Counted from the stretch's first letter, positions 12,966-24,537 are shown. The stretch is 64,000 nucleotides of DNA from Xiphydria camelus (GCA_963678675.1 OY783194.1:18438778-18502777); one strand, 5' to 3'. The notes: generated by a model not told the origin, from the sequence alone. Translations and numbers: made by a program.

Positions 12966-14627
12966 CGTTTATGCCCAGGTTGTTAAATATCCTGCTGGCT
13001 CAGTTATAATAGAGCCGGTACTGATAGGCTCTACAATCCAGTAAGATAGCATGGAGGGAGCCAATTAAACGGAGACCCGCAAGATAAGAAACGGATAAGT
13101 TCTCGTTCAATCCGTAGATATCTTGTCGCTGAACGAAGAGAGAGAGAGTGTAGAGATTTCTTAAGGTTTCTCGAGCGGTACAGGGGCTTTTTCCCTGCTA
13201 AAAGTTAGTCAACTGAAGTGCAGTAACACTCTGAAGTATGTTCTTTGTGCAATGTGGCAATAACGTTTGACGTACAGTAGTATGTGTGTATCTGTGAGTT
13301 CAAAAATGGAGCCCAAAACATCTGGTCATGCATCTGTACGTCATGCAACGTTGCCACATTGACTTATCAAAGGTTAAATTTATAAAGAACAATTAATAAA
13401 AAAAATAACGGGCTTCTTAATGAACGTGAAAATTGGTATAGGTGATTTTAGTTCATTAAATTTGCTGTTCAAAAAATTGCAGAATTTTTTCACTATTTGT
13501 CTCAGAAATATCGCGGTTTGTTGGTTATAACCCATAAGAACGTACGTTATTTTGTTATTCAAAAATCTTTGCAACGAGCTTCTTAAAAGACTTGAAAATT
13601 TAACTGAATTTTTTTTTCATTCCATTCTACCGAATGCAATCATTTTCAAGCATTTCTCACTATTTTTAGTATAATGCTCGAGAAACCTTAAGTCTCCATC
13701 TGTATTGAGATCTGAGTCGTAGATTTTATATAAATAAAAAACATTAATCCGAAGAAAAATACTGGATTAATTACCTAAAAATAGACGGTAATCTATTTTG
13801 TTTACCTTGCATGGCTCGTTAATTTTTCATGACCCTTCGCCTCCTTTTTATTTTGACACTCGTTCCCTCCTATCGGTTGAAAAAGAATTTATAGGATGGT
13901 CTCTATTTTAAATTACGCATTTTGATTACCACATTTCTTCAAATTCGCACGATCTTTTATCGATTAAAATGCACTTTACACGCATACTCATTTATCAATA
14001 TACTACGTTCTATATAAAAATTGGGACTCTGATATAAGTATCAAAAACTTCCATTCCCAAGAGTAAGAAAATATTTGTATACGGCACTGATGAGCACATC
14101 CTACGTCATTTCCTTTTTATATTCCGTTTGAATTCACTGTTATTAATTCGTTAATAACTATAAAAATAAGGATCTTTAAGCAAAATCCTCTTACAAAAGT
14201 GTCAATCTAGATATAAACTATTTTTCCATAAAAAAAATCTTCATGTCACAACCCCATTGTAAGTAGCACTTTAACCCTTCGTTGAGTGCGGCGCCGCCGT
14301 TTTTAGATTTCAAGTGATTCTGTATCTTTTTTACTATTAGAAAAATTTTTAAAAAATAAAAATGCTTTCTTTAAACATTTTTGAAACGGCCCGTGGCTAT
14401 AATTTTTCAAAAAATACACCTGCGCAACATAAAAAAAATGATAATTGTCCGAGCGAACGGAAAAGCGGCGCCGAGCCGCCCAGTGCGAGTAGCTCTCCGA
14501 CAAACGCTCCAGATACAGTGTTGCCACGACGCACTTACATTCGTCCTACTCGCGCGCATCACTAAACGTCAATGTGGCAACAGCGTGCTCTGTTTAGCAC
14601 GGCGCCTCAGCGCTCGCCATGCGACCA
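12966..14627. other. AT-rich intronic sequence; one small inverted repeat
   Basis: A ~110-bp segment at 13251-13360 has inverted ends (AATGTGGCAA... and ...TTGCCACATT, with GACGTACAG/CTGTACGTC inside), possibly a small MITE. Nothing else is recognisable. Confidence 0.5.
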
Positions 14628-14832
14628 CCTAAGGATGGTGCGACTTTCCTGCGACAGCAGTGCGACAAAACGGTCGCACTCTGTAGAGAATAGACGGAGA
14701 CGACTTTCGTCGACGAGTCGCACCGTCTGAGTGCTTTACTCCGACTCCATGCTGATTTGCCGCGTCTCCGCTACTCTCGGTAGCAGTGCGACAAAACGGT
14801 TGCAGGAAAGTCGCACCGTCTGAGTTAGGCCT
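14628..14832. mobile_element. Putative MITE with GGTGCGACTTTCCTGC ends
   Basis: The left end has GGTGCGACTTTCCTGCGAC and the right end its complement (GCAGGAAAGTCGCACC). The words GCAGTGCGACAAAACGGT occur near both ends in direct orientation, so the internal organisation is complex. The region is GC-richer than its surroundings. Confidence 0.55.
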
Positions 14833-16052
14833 AAGGTCGTAGGTTTCTAGCGAGCAACGAAGAGTTAATATGATTTTTACAATTTTTTCAAATGAAAATT
14901 GAGAAATTTAGTCGTACAAAAGGTGTAGAGCTTGTCGAGTTGTCGATACTAAAAAAAGGTACAAAGTGAAATACCCATCTGTTGAACCATTTGTAACATA
15001 TTGAGCATTTAAAGTATACCTAATAGAAAAGTTAGTAAATTACATTGCGTATGCGAGACATACTTTAGAATATATTGTCGCGGGTAGCGTAACTTATTTT
15101 TATATTTTGAATATCAGTGTCTGACAAACCGTTCAACAGTGGGGCATTTCACTTTATATATTTTTTTTATTAGTCTCCTCGAGAGACCGTAAAACTTTTA
15201 TAATATTTTTTTCTAAAGTGGATACTCTTAAAGTAATTAAAATGCGTCATTTAAAATATAAGCCCTACTTTATATGAAGATCGTGCCAGAGACACCAAAT
15301 TTTGGATGATCAGCTGGACAAAAAGGTACTTTATGGAAAGCGTTTAGCTAGGTAACTGAGATAAATTTGAACAAAATAGCAAATCGTGAACTCAAGGTTT
15401 TGAACTTTTGCGAGTTTAGATGGAATGCCCCATACGCAAATTGCTTGCTTCATTATACGTTCTGGACTTTTCTTGAATTTATTATATCAATATGGCATAT
15501 GATGACTCTAAAACGCCGTATATTCTCACAACTTGGTTGCCCTGCGAAATCATAAAGAACAGAAGGTAGGTTTTGGCATTACATCACGTTCTATATTTAA
15601 TTAATGAAACTTTTGTACCTACTTCGATTTTCATAATTTATTATTTGAGTAGTTTTAATGATTGAATATAAAGTAGAAAGAATTTTGATGACATTTAACC
15701 ATTTCGCGTGTATACTTCGCCAGATATCAAAATCATGCTTTTTTTCCTTCAAAAGCTGTATACGAAAGATTTTGCTAACTAAATAATAATTTTGGTTTTC
15801 TTTTAAACTCTTCCTGTATTAACTTTTGATCTTTCGAACGTTATTTTCATATCTTGTGAGTAGTAGTATTGAAAAAGATTCCATCAAATCTTTTCTTCTA
15901 CTTGGCGATGTTCCTTTTCTATAGAGATCCAGCGGGCCAATAGCATACTATTTTTATTGACCAATAGATTGTATAGCTGTATTCACTTTAATCTCTATGT
16001 TAAACTCTATTGAAGTACAGTCTAGAGTTTTTTGCTTAACACTAAGCTTGAT
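14833..16052. other. AT-rich intronic sequence, no gene seen
   Basis: No recognisable coding or repeat structure beyond A/T tracts. The open frame 15367-15555 is not recognisable. Confidence 0.5.
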
Positions 16053-16592
16053 AATTGAGGAGCTCGCGTGCAACACCGGATATGTCCACTTTTACAAATT
16101 TTTCAGATGAGAAAAATACTCTACATATTTATTTTTAAAAATGGTATAATTTTGAAAAAAATACCTGCTTTTAATTTAATGGGTTTGACCAACTGGTTGA
16201 CGTATATTTTTTTGTTAAAAAAGTAAACAACTCGGCGTTATAGGCAAAAAAACATTGGATTTATCCGGTTTTGCACACGAATGAGACATTGAGTAAAAAA
16301 TATTTATTTTTTTTAAATAAACGAAACAAGTAAGTTATTCAAGTAATAGTTGCAAAAAGAACAAAAGAAATTAAATATGTATTGCCGTCTCTTCGTCCAG
16401 GCGAAATTTGGATATAACCGGTTTTGCTCCAAATGTCGAAATTCATTTAACAATATTAAAGGGATTTATACGGTTTTGATTGTAGACGAATATATGCACC
16501 TACAGATATCACGACCTACACTCGGAAACCACCAAAACAGGATTTTTTGTAAAAAGTGGATATATCCGGTTTTGCACGCGAGCTCCTCAATT
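16053..16592. mobile_element. MITE with ~45-bp terminal inverted repeats
   Basis: The ends share AATTGAGGAGCTCGCGTGCA, then CCGGATAT and GTCCACTTTTACAAA on the left, and the reverse complement on the right. Inside, the word 'ccggttttgc' recurs (near 16265 and 16418, and as part of the right TIR), so the terminal sequence has internal satellites. No open frame is convincing. Confidence 0.8.
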
Positions 16593-16917
16593 GTTTTCTT
16601 TTTAGGTTTTCGACAGTCATTACACTAGTCGATATTTTAAGACGGTTACTCTGACGATTAGATTGGACCTACCTTATTTGATTTACCTATCTTTCTTACG
16701 CTTGAAACGAATCTAATAACCAAATTCTGCCATCACATAAGATTTCTGAGAAAATTTAAGTCAAATCAATATGTAATCATAATGTTAACGATTTTTCTTA
16801 CCCTGTAAAGATTGAAATATTTGTTTTCCTTTTTTATCTTACACCACGTTAAAGCCTTAAAGCACATTATTTTGTTTTCAAATTTCTTTGCTTTCAATCT
16901 GGTAAGATTTTTCTTAA
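16593..16917. other. AT-rich spacer, no feature seen
   Basis: About 320 bases between two elements. It ends in the TTAA target of the piggyBac element. Confidence 0.5.
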
Positions 16918-17036
16918 CCCTTTCGATCCGGGGAAAATCGGAACTCAGTGCGCCCCATTACCGGGAACAGTTATTTTTCCTTCATATAATTATTACGATG
17001 AAATAACTTTTTTTTTGTCAAAGTCTGAAGGTCTAA

Positions 17037-17163
17037 GGGCCGGTATTATAAAGCCCGTTGACCGAAGGTTGAGCTTGAACCGACGGTTGGCGTATTCCCA
17101 AACTGCAGGCGAACCACCGGTTGAAGCTCAACCTTCGGTCAACGGGCTTTATAATACCAACCC
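17037..17163. mobile_element. GGCC-type hairpin MITE (first of a pair)
   Basis: Inverted ends GGGCCGGTATTATAAAGCCC and complement. Flanked by TAA at 17034-17036 and 17164-17166. Most of its length forms a hairpin. Confidence 0.88.
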
Positions 17164-17166
17164 TAA

Positions 17167-17294
17167 GGACCGGTTTATTCACCTCCTGTTAAATTTATCT
17201 GAAAGGTAATTTCTATGGAAACAATTGTCAGCACAATTGTATCCAAGGTAATTATCTGCTGGGTAAATTTAACTGAAGGTGAATAAACCGGCCC
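17167..17294. mobile_element. GGCC-type hairpin MITE (second of a pair)
   Basis: Inverted ends GGACCGGTTTATTCACC and complement ...GGTGAATAAACCGGCCC. Flanked by TAA at 17164-17166, shared with the first MITE, and at 17295-17297. Confidence 0.88.
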
Positions 17295-17363
17295 TAAGAG
17301 ACGTATAAACGACCCCATAACGACGCATGAACAACAACAATGATGTTATATAGCTTTATTGAT

Positions 17364-17468
17364 GGGACAGCATATGTCCCGCCGTAAACCCAGAGTACCC
17401 GAACGCCGGGACAGCGTATGTCCCGGCTGTAATCCTAGAGTCAATAGTGCTGAGACAGCATATGTCCC
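17364..17468. repeat. Three 44-bp-spaced palindromic sites, left subterminal
   Basis: GGGACAGCATATGTCCC at 17364-17380, a one-base variant at 17408-17424, and GAGACAGCATATGTCCC at 17452-17468; start-to-start spacing is exactly 44. These are likely transposase-binding repeats of the piggyBac element (inference). Confidence 0.85.
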
Positions 17469-17742
17469 ACTGCTGCTGCTGCTTTTTGTTGATTGCGAAC
17501 TTACAGCTACTACTAGACCACCCCTATTTTCTCCCCACTACTTCCACCCCATCTCAACGTGATAATAGTCGTTGGGTCTGTAATTTTTACCTTCTGAATT
17601 TAAAAGAACAAGTCGCAAGTTTGATAAAATCACTTTTTTATGAACCTTATTTTGTAATGAGTACATATAAAACAAGAACGGTGACTCATGGAAAGAAATC
17701 TCATGGACAAAAATATTGACATTGGAGGAGAGGGGGCAGCAT

Positions 17743-17931
17743 CTAAAGTCTGATTTTCTTGACGGTGTGATAAGGCTTGAAACACTTCTTGCACAGTGCC
17801 ACATTGCAAGAGGTGGACAGAATTTTTGAGCGTGCCTCTTTTTTGTTTTTTTGCGCACCACGCACGTCTTCTTCGCGATTTTCCCTTAGATGCGAAATGC
17901 TCTCCAACATTAAATAATCTTGTTTGTTCAT
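17743..17931 (-). pseudogene. piggyBac transposase C-terminal Cys-rich tail (remnant)
   Basis: The minus-strand frame ends in CNVALCKKCFKPYHT, the cysteine/histidine-rich domain that closes piggyBac (PGBD) transposases and contacts the TIRs. Upstream in the same strand an adjacent frame carries AWCAKKQKR, the start of the same domain, so at least one frameshift is present. The catalytic DDD core is entirely missing. The stop lies near 17743. Confidence 0.72.
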
Positions 17932-18516
17932 TATACGATCGCGATGACGATGAATTGAATTCGGAGGAAGAGTGCCTTTGTGTATTCACTCCCTTGCTTG
18001 CACTTCCAACTCCCAGGAGACTTTCAGCAACAGAAACGATGAATACTTAGTAGTAAGGGACGTCTTCGGCCAGAAACGTCTTGTCGAATAACATGGGCAT
18101 TTATAATCAAGGTTATCAGTAATCTGTAGAATACCTTTTTCCACCACTTGTTGGATCTGCGATCCAACTCGTAGGTATTTAGAATTCCGACGATCGTTTG
18201 TCGATGGCGAGATTAGTTCTAATTAGTTTTACCTAGATCGAAATGATACTGAGTCGTAAGAACCGATATTCAGAATTTGGACTATCGTTTGTCGACATAG
18301 AAAGAAAATGGGAAAAATATCGAAAAAATTCGGTGCAAAAATGCAAGGGGTAACCGTTGGAATGGAATGAATAAATCGGCGTAAGTGTCAACAATTGAGC
18401 AATATTGGTGGTTGTCACTTGTTTGATCAGCTGGGGAACGATTGAGATGAGAATTCATGCGTTTTTGGAGACGCTACTTGGTGTTATTTTTTATTCCTAG
18501 ATACTTTTCAGTAACT

Positions 18517-18576
18517 GGGACATGCTGTCCCAGCTCTAAACTCAGACATTTTCCCGCCTGGGACAGCATATGTCTC
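18517..18576. repeat. Palindromic sites, right subterminal copy
   Basis: GGGACATGCTGTCCC (18517-18531) and GGGACAGCATATGTCTC (18560-18576) lie just inside the right tip, with start spacing of 43, matching the left array. Confidence 0.8.
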
Positions 18577-18988
18577 GCCCGGGTCGAAAGGGTTAAATCG
18601 AGTTGTACGATTTTGAAGAGATTGACATGGATTCATTGATTCGGAAAGGAGTCATTTCGTAAAGATTCTTGCATGCTATATTCATATCGTGATTTATTAC
18701 GGTGTAAAAGTATTATACTTACTACTCTCTTTATTTGTTTAAATGCTTCCTTTTGTCATAATAATTTGTAATATTTGTTCAAGTAACACAAAATATTTGG
18801 AAATAAAAATGTCAATTTTTACTACAAAGAAAGCATCGAAAACAAATAGAGCAGTATCTTATTTCTTTCATGGGCTGATGAAACCAGATTTAGATTGAGT
18901 GTGCAATAATCTGTGGGGATTAAGTCGTTATTTTGAGGCATCCAAGCTACATCAAACTCTTTCTTCAATATTGCATAAATCTATATAT

Positions 18989-21644
18989 GAGTCGTATATT
19001 TTCAAAACTCACTTTGCTGGTAATGTCGTTTTGAGATATTTACAGAAAACTGTTTGAAAGCATTCTAAGTTTACGGGAGTGTTAAAAATGTATCACTAGA
19101 TTACACTACAAAACCTTAATCACTTGACAATAGTTTCAAAAATCATTGGTTAGTGAAACAGTCATAATTTACAATCTGTAAATAGTAAAGAGTTACTTTT
19201 GCACCTAAGTAAATCATTGAGTTAGTTTTGCACCCGATATGATGTAACGAATAGTGAAAATAAAAAAAATGTTAGTATGAACAACTGAGAATAACTTTAT
19301 TAAGAATATACAAAAAATAAATATTATATTCTTTTAATCGTGACTCCGCACATGGACCGGCCTTTGCCAATCTAGAAATTAAATTTCGAAGTCGCCATAC
19401 GCTGGATTCCTGCATTCTTCACCTTCCAAAGCCACCTCATCATCATCACTGTTGTTTTCGAGATTATCTTCGGTTGATGGATATAAGACTTTTTTATACA
19501 ATGCAAGCTCCTGCTTGTCCTGCCAGTTATCACCGAAGTGAGCAGTCAACAACTTATCAATTGAAGATTTATCTCCTTTTAGAGTTTTTCCATAAGGAAG
19601 AAGTTTCGGTGAAAGTAAGGAGACGTTCTTGCCTCTTTTGCATACCCCTTTAAATACTCCAACATCAGCACAATAGTTAGTTTCTCCGCGTATTTGAACA
19701 TTGACGTTTCCTTGTCTGGTAAGAATAAACCTTTTGCTTTTGTTGAATGCAAAATGCCATCCCCCAGGTTTTTTAAAAACTTCAGACGTTACACCCCTCC
19801 AGTCAAAAAGACTCCATTTGTCAGTTCTTCTGACAGTTGCGTATTTTTCTATCACTTCTTCGTATTGCTGAGGAGTAACAATAACAGTTTCTTTCTTCAA
19901 ATATCTTTCCACAAGACCAAAAACTCGATCTGGTGGCATGTAAGAATGGCCCACCATTGGAAAGATGAATTCGAGCGTTTCGATGGTTTTAGGTGCATCT
20001 TTAAGGAGCCATGAGGAAAGCATGGCCATAATAATTGTATTTTTATTTTGCCCCCCGCAACCATCTGCAAACAAGCGTACTTTTGTTGTACCTTCAATGA
20101 AGTCAAATCTCTTCAAAAGATGATACATTGCGGAGGATATTGTATTAGAATCCTTGGGTGCATCCGTTTCTAACCAAACATAGGAAAACACATAAGGAGG
20201 ACTTAAATTTGACCTTTGTTTATCGCCGTGTCTAGCTACAACAGCTAGGTGATTAAAATTTAATTGTTGGCTAAAGTAACAAGTTTGGTCTGGTAATTTT
20301 GGCAAGGCCAAATTTTTTTGACAGTCAAAAGAAAAATTTTGTACACATGGATCTTCAGTTTTCAGTAATTTATAAAAAGCTTTGGCCTTTAATTTATGTA
20401 TTCTTTGTTCAACCACATGTGTCTTTCTGTCGTTTTCGACTTCAATGGTTTTCAACATTTCAGCGGACCTTAAGCAGGTAGAGCATACGTCACTCTTGGG
20501 AGAGCCAAAACCCAAATTATAGTTTTTTTTCACGTAATCACGGAAGTAGCTCAATCTTACGCAGTTCTCTTGAATCTTTGATAGATACATACCATATAAT
20601 TTTTTAAAATTTAATTCACATGGTAAATACCGGCGCTCAGAGGATTTACTTCTACAGTAATGTGACTCTACACATGTTAGTGATTCCATGAACTGCTTAA
20701 TCTGATTTTTCTTATCATTATTCTTGTTTCCCACCCGATCACCACCTCTTCTCTCTTTTGGAATTTCGTTCTTTATCACAAAGTTTTTAACTATTTTTTC
20801 AATTCGAAACCGACTTATACCAGTTATTCTCAAGAACGCATTTTTGCATACACGTACAAAGTTGCCCTTGTCATCAGGAATATTGTATTCAATCGAGACT
20901 TGGCTATTTATTCTTTTATTTCTATTTGTTCTTTTTGGATTTTTCCCAGTGCAGCATTTAAGAATAAATGTATCTTGTTTAACTTTATCTGCTGAAGAGT
21001 ACAGAATTTCATGGAAACGTTTTACTTGCTGCATCTTTAAAGTTGAACAAAAGTATGGCAATATCCAGGTTTCCCACTGTGTCCACAATTCGGAAATAGA
21101 GGTAATTGTTTAGCGCTATATCTATAAAATAAAAGAAATACTTACTTAGGTGTTTAACAAAATTTGGTCGTTTATTCAGTTTACCTTGCAATTTTTAGCT
21201 TTTCCCTTTTAGACTGTTTTCGGATTTTCTTTCTACCTTTTCCAGGAGGACAGGAAACAATATTTTGTTCTGCATCCATTTCAGAACTTTAATATTTAAT
21301 TTAATTTAATTATAAAACACAATTAAACAAGACAATGAAATCGGCGCACTAGACTAACCCAACGAAACAAACGAATAACGGAGGCAGCTGATATGGTCAC
21401 GTGACAATATGTTGACATTTTAATAGGCTGAGAGTAAAGAGTGACTTTTGCATCCAAATATTGAAACCAACGAGTGAGTTTTGCATTCAACCTTATATTT
21501 TCAAATCACATTGCTATTCAAAGAGCGGATTTTACACCTGGAAAATATGCTATGAATGTTCCTCTGCATATTCTGAGACAGATGGCGTATATATCTCGAT
21601 TTTTTAATTTTTGTCGAAGAGTGAGTTTTGCAAATATACGACTC
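18989..21644 (-). mobile_element. Sola-like DNA transposon, nearly full length
   Basis: Inverted tips GAGTCGTATATTTTCAAAAC (left) and GAGTCGTATATTTGCAAAAC (right) are flanked by ATAT on both sides (18985-18988, 21645-21648), consistent with a 4-bp target duplication. Short repeats of the form GAGTnAnTTTTGCA occur inside both ends (for example 19187-19235 and 21435-21490). The element is 2.66 kb and carries one transposase gene on the minus strand. Sola elements are known for 4-bp duplications; the superfamily assignment is inferred from that and from the protein and is not certain. Confidence 0.78.
19379..21279 (-). pseudogene. Transposase (DUF7869/Sola-like), intron plus one frameshift
   Basis: The main frame runs from ATG 21034 to the TAA at 19379-19381 (551 aa). 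Features: a basic N-terminal region with a motif ending KERRGGDR, a Cys pair (SDVCSTCLRSAE), then the conserved LFADGCGGQNKN (first acidic cluster) and FPMVGHSYMPPDRVFG, typical of a repetitive insect transposase-like family (DUF7869, from memory), and an acidic C-terminus. An upstream exon on the minus strand (21279 to 21185) starts MDAEQN, is lysine-rich and ends in a donor GT. Joining it to an acceptor at 21122 gives ...KIARYSAKQLPLFPNCGHSG..., which hits a stop near 21037, one base out of frame with the main ORF. So the copy is either frameshifted by one base or starts at 21034. Otherwise no stop interrupts it. Confidence 0.75.
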
Positions 21645-21648
21645 ATAT

Positions 21649-21659
21649 ATAAAAATGAA

Positions 21660-21690
<31 letters not shown>

Positions 21691-22357
21691 ATGTCTCTTA
21701 TGCCTTCCTAAACCGTTCATCCGATTGCGATGAAATTTTGGGAAATGGTTGGCCGCATGCCCGCGATAGTTTCTGAGTTAGTAAATCTTATACAGGGTGT
21801 TCAAAAAGTCCCGGTACGGCCGATTATCTCAACGGGAAAACATTTTAGAGAAAAATGTTTAATACAAAACTTTAAGGATTTTCCCTTGGCTACCCAGTGG
21901 TCGTATTGGATTTGACCTTGACCGTGACCTTTAAGGTAATATCAAATGCCTTCGTAAACCGTTCATCCGATTGCGATGAAACTTTGGGGAATGGTTGGAC
22001 GCATGCCCGCGAAGGTTTCTGAGTTAGTAAATCTTATACAGGGTGTTCAAAAAGTACCGGTACGGATGATTATTATGCCTTCCTAAACCGTTCATCCGAT
22101 TTCGATGAAAATTTGGGGAACAGTTGGACGCATATCCGCGAAGGTTTGAGTTAGTAAATATTATACAGGGTGTTCAAAAAGTACCGGTACGGATGATTAT
22201 TATGTCTTCCTAAACCGTTCATCCGATTGCGATGAAAATTTGAGGAATGGTTGGACGCATGCCCGCGAAGGTTTCTGAGTTAGTAAATCTTATAAAAGGT
22301 GTTCAAAAAGTACCGGTACTGATGATTATTATGCCTTCCTAAACCGTTCATCCGAAA
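21649..22357. repeat. TGTC-tailed repeat with four ~125-bp tandem units
   Basis: It begins 'aaaatgaatgtttgtctgtc', with six TGTC/TCTG units at ~21662-21690, followed by 'ccttcctaaaccgttcatccg', a sequence common next to GTCT repeats in insects. The block 'accgttcatccgattgcgatgaaa ... gagttagtaaat ... acagggtgttcaaaaagt' repeats from ~21699, 21953, 22077, 22201 and starts again at ~22330, where it breaks into a transposase fragment. Each unit ends in the tip of the foldback family seen at 35546. Confidence 0.82.
21795..21943. mobile_element. Fragment of the GGGTGTTCAAAAAGT foldback family
   Basis: From 'agggtgttcaaaaagtcccg' this segment follows the left arm of the element at 35546 ('attttagagaaaaatgtt', then 'ggatttgaccttgacc') for about 150 bp, then reverts to the tandem unit. 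It is embedded in the first unit only. Confidence 0.8.
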
Positions 22358-22620
22358 AATTTTGTTCTTCCTGTAAGATTGCATTCGTGCTTCCTCAGGA
22401 ACTACAGTGATATTGTTCGTGGAAAACCATAAACAACAATATTTATGAGTAGCAACCGTTCTTTCAATCGGAATTTCAACGTACTCCTCAGTTTCATTTG
22501 TTTTAAGCGTTACTTCGAATACTGATCCATCAGACGATGATACGCTTTCTGAATCTGAGTTCTTTTTTTCCTGTTTCTTGTAAATAGAAATTCGACATTT
22601 ATTACATAACATAACGTATC
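22358..22620 (-). pseudogene. Fragment of a transposase-like N-terminal region
   Basis: A minus-strand frame with CNKC near its start, an acidic/serine-rich linker, then IPIERTVATHKYCCLWFST and VPEEARMQSYRK. This resembles the Cys/His N-terminal part of insect IS5-like/DDE_4-type transposase proteins (from memory, uncertain). It is cut at 22357 by the tandem repeat block, so no catalytic domain remains. Confidence 0.45.
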
Positions 22621-23028
22621 GTGAGATGCGAGCTCGTTCATGGTAAAGGAAGCCATTGAAATAATAATAAATAAATAAATAATATCATTGAAAGACTGTT
22701 CCAAAAAATTAACAATTATCATATGCCGAATTATCATAAAAGTGGAAAAATTCCTTTGTAGTGAGTGTGTACAGTGTATATCATATATACAATATAGAAG
22801 GTAGGTGATGAGCCGTGTACATTTGTTAATATTTTTCAGTGGGGTACATTTCCGATGAAATTGGAAAAATTATATGTTATTAAGGACATTCCAAAGAAAA
22901 AAATGAGAAAAGAATTGGAGGTGTTCTGATTAATTATAACATAAAAAAAATGGTTAAAAACTTCATAAATATTTTTTTGGGCGAATTTTCAAAAACAAAA
23001 TTCAAGATATTTTTTTAGGAATTGGCTC

Positions 23029-23063
<35 letters not shown>

Positions 23064-23516
23064 ACATATATTTTTTTCATGAAAATCGGTCGAGCCGTTC
23101 CGGAGAAAAAGCTGTTTTTCGATTTTACTTCCCCCCTTCATAACTCCCCCCCTATAGCGATTAGGGGTCTAAAAATTGAGGAGATTTAGTTTCTCATAGA
23201 TGCCTATCGATCATATAAATTTGGTGCTGATACACGTGGGGGCAGATTTTTTATGCTTATTCCGCTAGGCCCTTTCAGCATTCAATTAATGTACGACACT
23301 TGATACTTTTGACACGTGTGAAAGTGGAAAAACAACTGCGAACGACATCTGTCGGGATTTCGCTACGGAATCATGCATAGACTCAATACATCAAATACGG
23401 CTGATCCGATCAAAGCAATAAAAACCATGTCGATTATTATTAATCTTTCTTTAAGGTGGTTCAGTTTCTTCAGTAGATTATCTGGTTCTAAAATCATAAA
23501 ATTGTCTTGATTACTA
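22621..23516. other. Intronic sequence with (AG)n microsatellite
   Basis: (AG)14 lies at about 23034-23062, flanked by 'atgaaaatcggtcgagccgt' and a C-rich 'cttccccccttcataactcc'. No gene is recognisable. Confidence 0.6.
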
Positions 23517-23518
23517 GT

Positions 23519-23796
23519 GAGCTTATCACGGGTAATTTATGATTTGGATAATAATAGGATGTTTGTTAAGATAGCAGTAGTTCTTAACAAGATGGACTAT
23601 TTTAATAAACTAGAAAAATTTCTAGCAAGTAAAAATTATAGAAAAATTACTAAAGATTCCAACTATCACGTTAAAAGACGGATAACGAATCTGATGAGAA
23701 ATTTCCATGTAGCGACTGATTTTAAAGAAAAAATAATAATTCTTCCCGAATCCATTCCACTGAAATTTTATGAATGGGCATGTTCACGATTTTTTT
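23519..23796 (+). pseudogene. Possible Penelope-like or LINE RT fragment
   Basis: The open frame gives a lysine-rich protein with KLEKFLASKNYRKITKD followed by a basic stretch. Its spacing resembles the segment just before the reverse-transcriptase core in Penelope-like elements (KDPT region). The frame ends in a poly-T tract and no RT catalytic motif follows. The assignment is weak. Confidence 0.25.
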
Positions 23797-23799
23797 TTT

Positions 23800-24537
23800 T
23801 TTGATCATTCGTTAATACTTTCTGTGCTTATTAATAAGATGTGTTTGTTTTTTTTCTCTGAGCACTAATTTCTTTTTTTTTAATGTTTAAAGTTTGACTT
23901 CGATTCAAACGAAATCCTTAGTGACGTCACTAAAGCCATTGGCAAGAGGCCAAACCCAGGTTTGTGAATGGTGGAGAATCTGTTGCCCGACTCTGATTGG
24001 TCAGTTAAAATGGCGGTGAAAGTGCGACGCTTTAAAACGAATGCCTTCTTTAACATCTCAAAAATAATGGAAAAACATTTTTTTAATGACCCATTTTTTA
24101 CCTACATTACTTTAATACCCTAATCTTCCGATTCATGCACTTTAAACAGTTGTACAAAAAGTTGTGAACATGCCCATTACTAAAAACATAAAGAGAAAAT
24201 ACCACTAATATATATATATATATATATGATTTCCAACCGATAATTTGGCCTGTTTTGGGGTTTGATAATTTCAAACCTAAACGGGAAGGTTGATGATTTT
24301 CTAGAAAATTTAGCATACTTTGTAAAGAAACTAAGAAATATGACCATGGCACCAAAAATGATATCAAGAGACTCGGTAGAATCTCGCGCCAAGGACTAAA
24401 AAAGCGTAGCTTTAGTCCGCTGATGAAACCCACCGAGCCATAATTACTCTGCGTATCGTTCATTTGTCTAAAACGAGTTAAATGACTTGGAAAATGGAGT
24501 ACTCTGATACTATTTCGGAATATCAGTGCATCATTTT
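23800..24537. other. Intronic sequence with a TA microsatellite
   Basis: (TA)n lies near 24207-24228. The segments at ~23772-23790 and ~24160-24178 are inverted copies of 'gggcatgttcac'. The open frame at 24107-24541 (minus) has no recognisable domain. Confidence 0.45.

Larger units (their letters stand above)
16918..18592 (-). mobile_element. piggyBac-type element, internally deleted, TTAA-flanked
   Basis: The tips read CCCTTTCGATCCGGGG (left) and CCCTTTCGACCCGGGC (right, inverted), and both are flanked by TTAA (16914-16917 and 18593-18596), the piggyBac target. The only transposase remnant is the C-terminal Cys/His tail on the minus strand (17743-17931). Two hairpin MITEs have inserted at 17037-17294. 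Subterminal palindromes GGGACAGCATATGTCCC recur at 44-bp spacing near both ends. Confidence 0.82.

Noticed and set aside
17364..17468. Regular 44-bp spaced palindromes resembling a CRISPR array
   Set aside because: Only three units, in a TTAA-flanked piggyBac element of an animal genome, with a second set at the other end; they are better explained as transposase sites.
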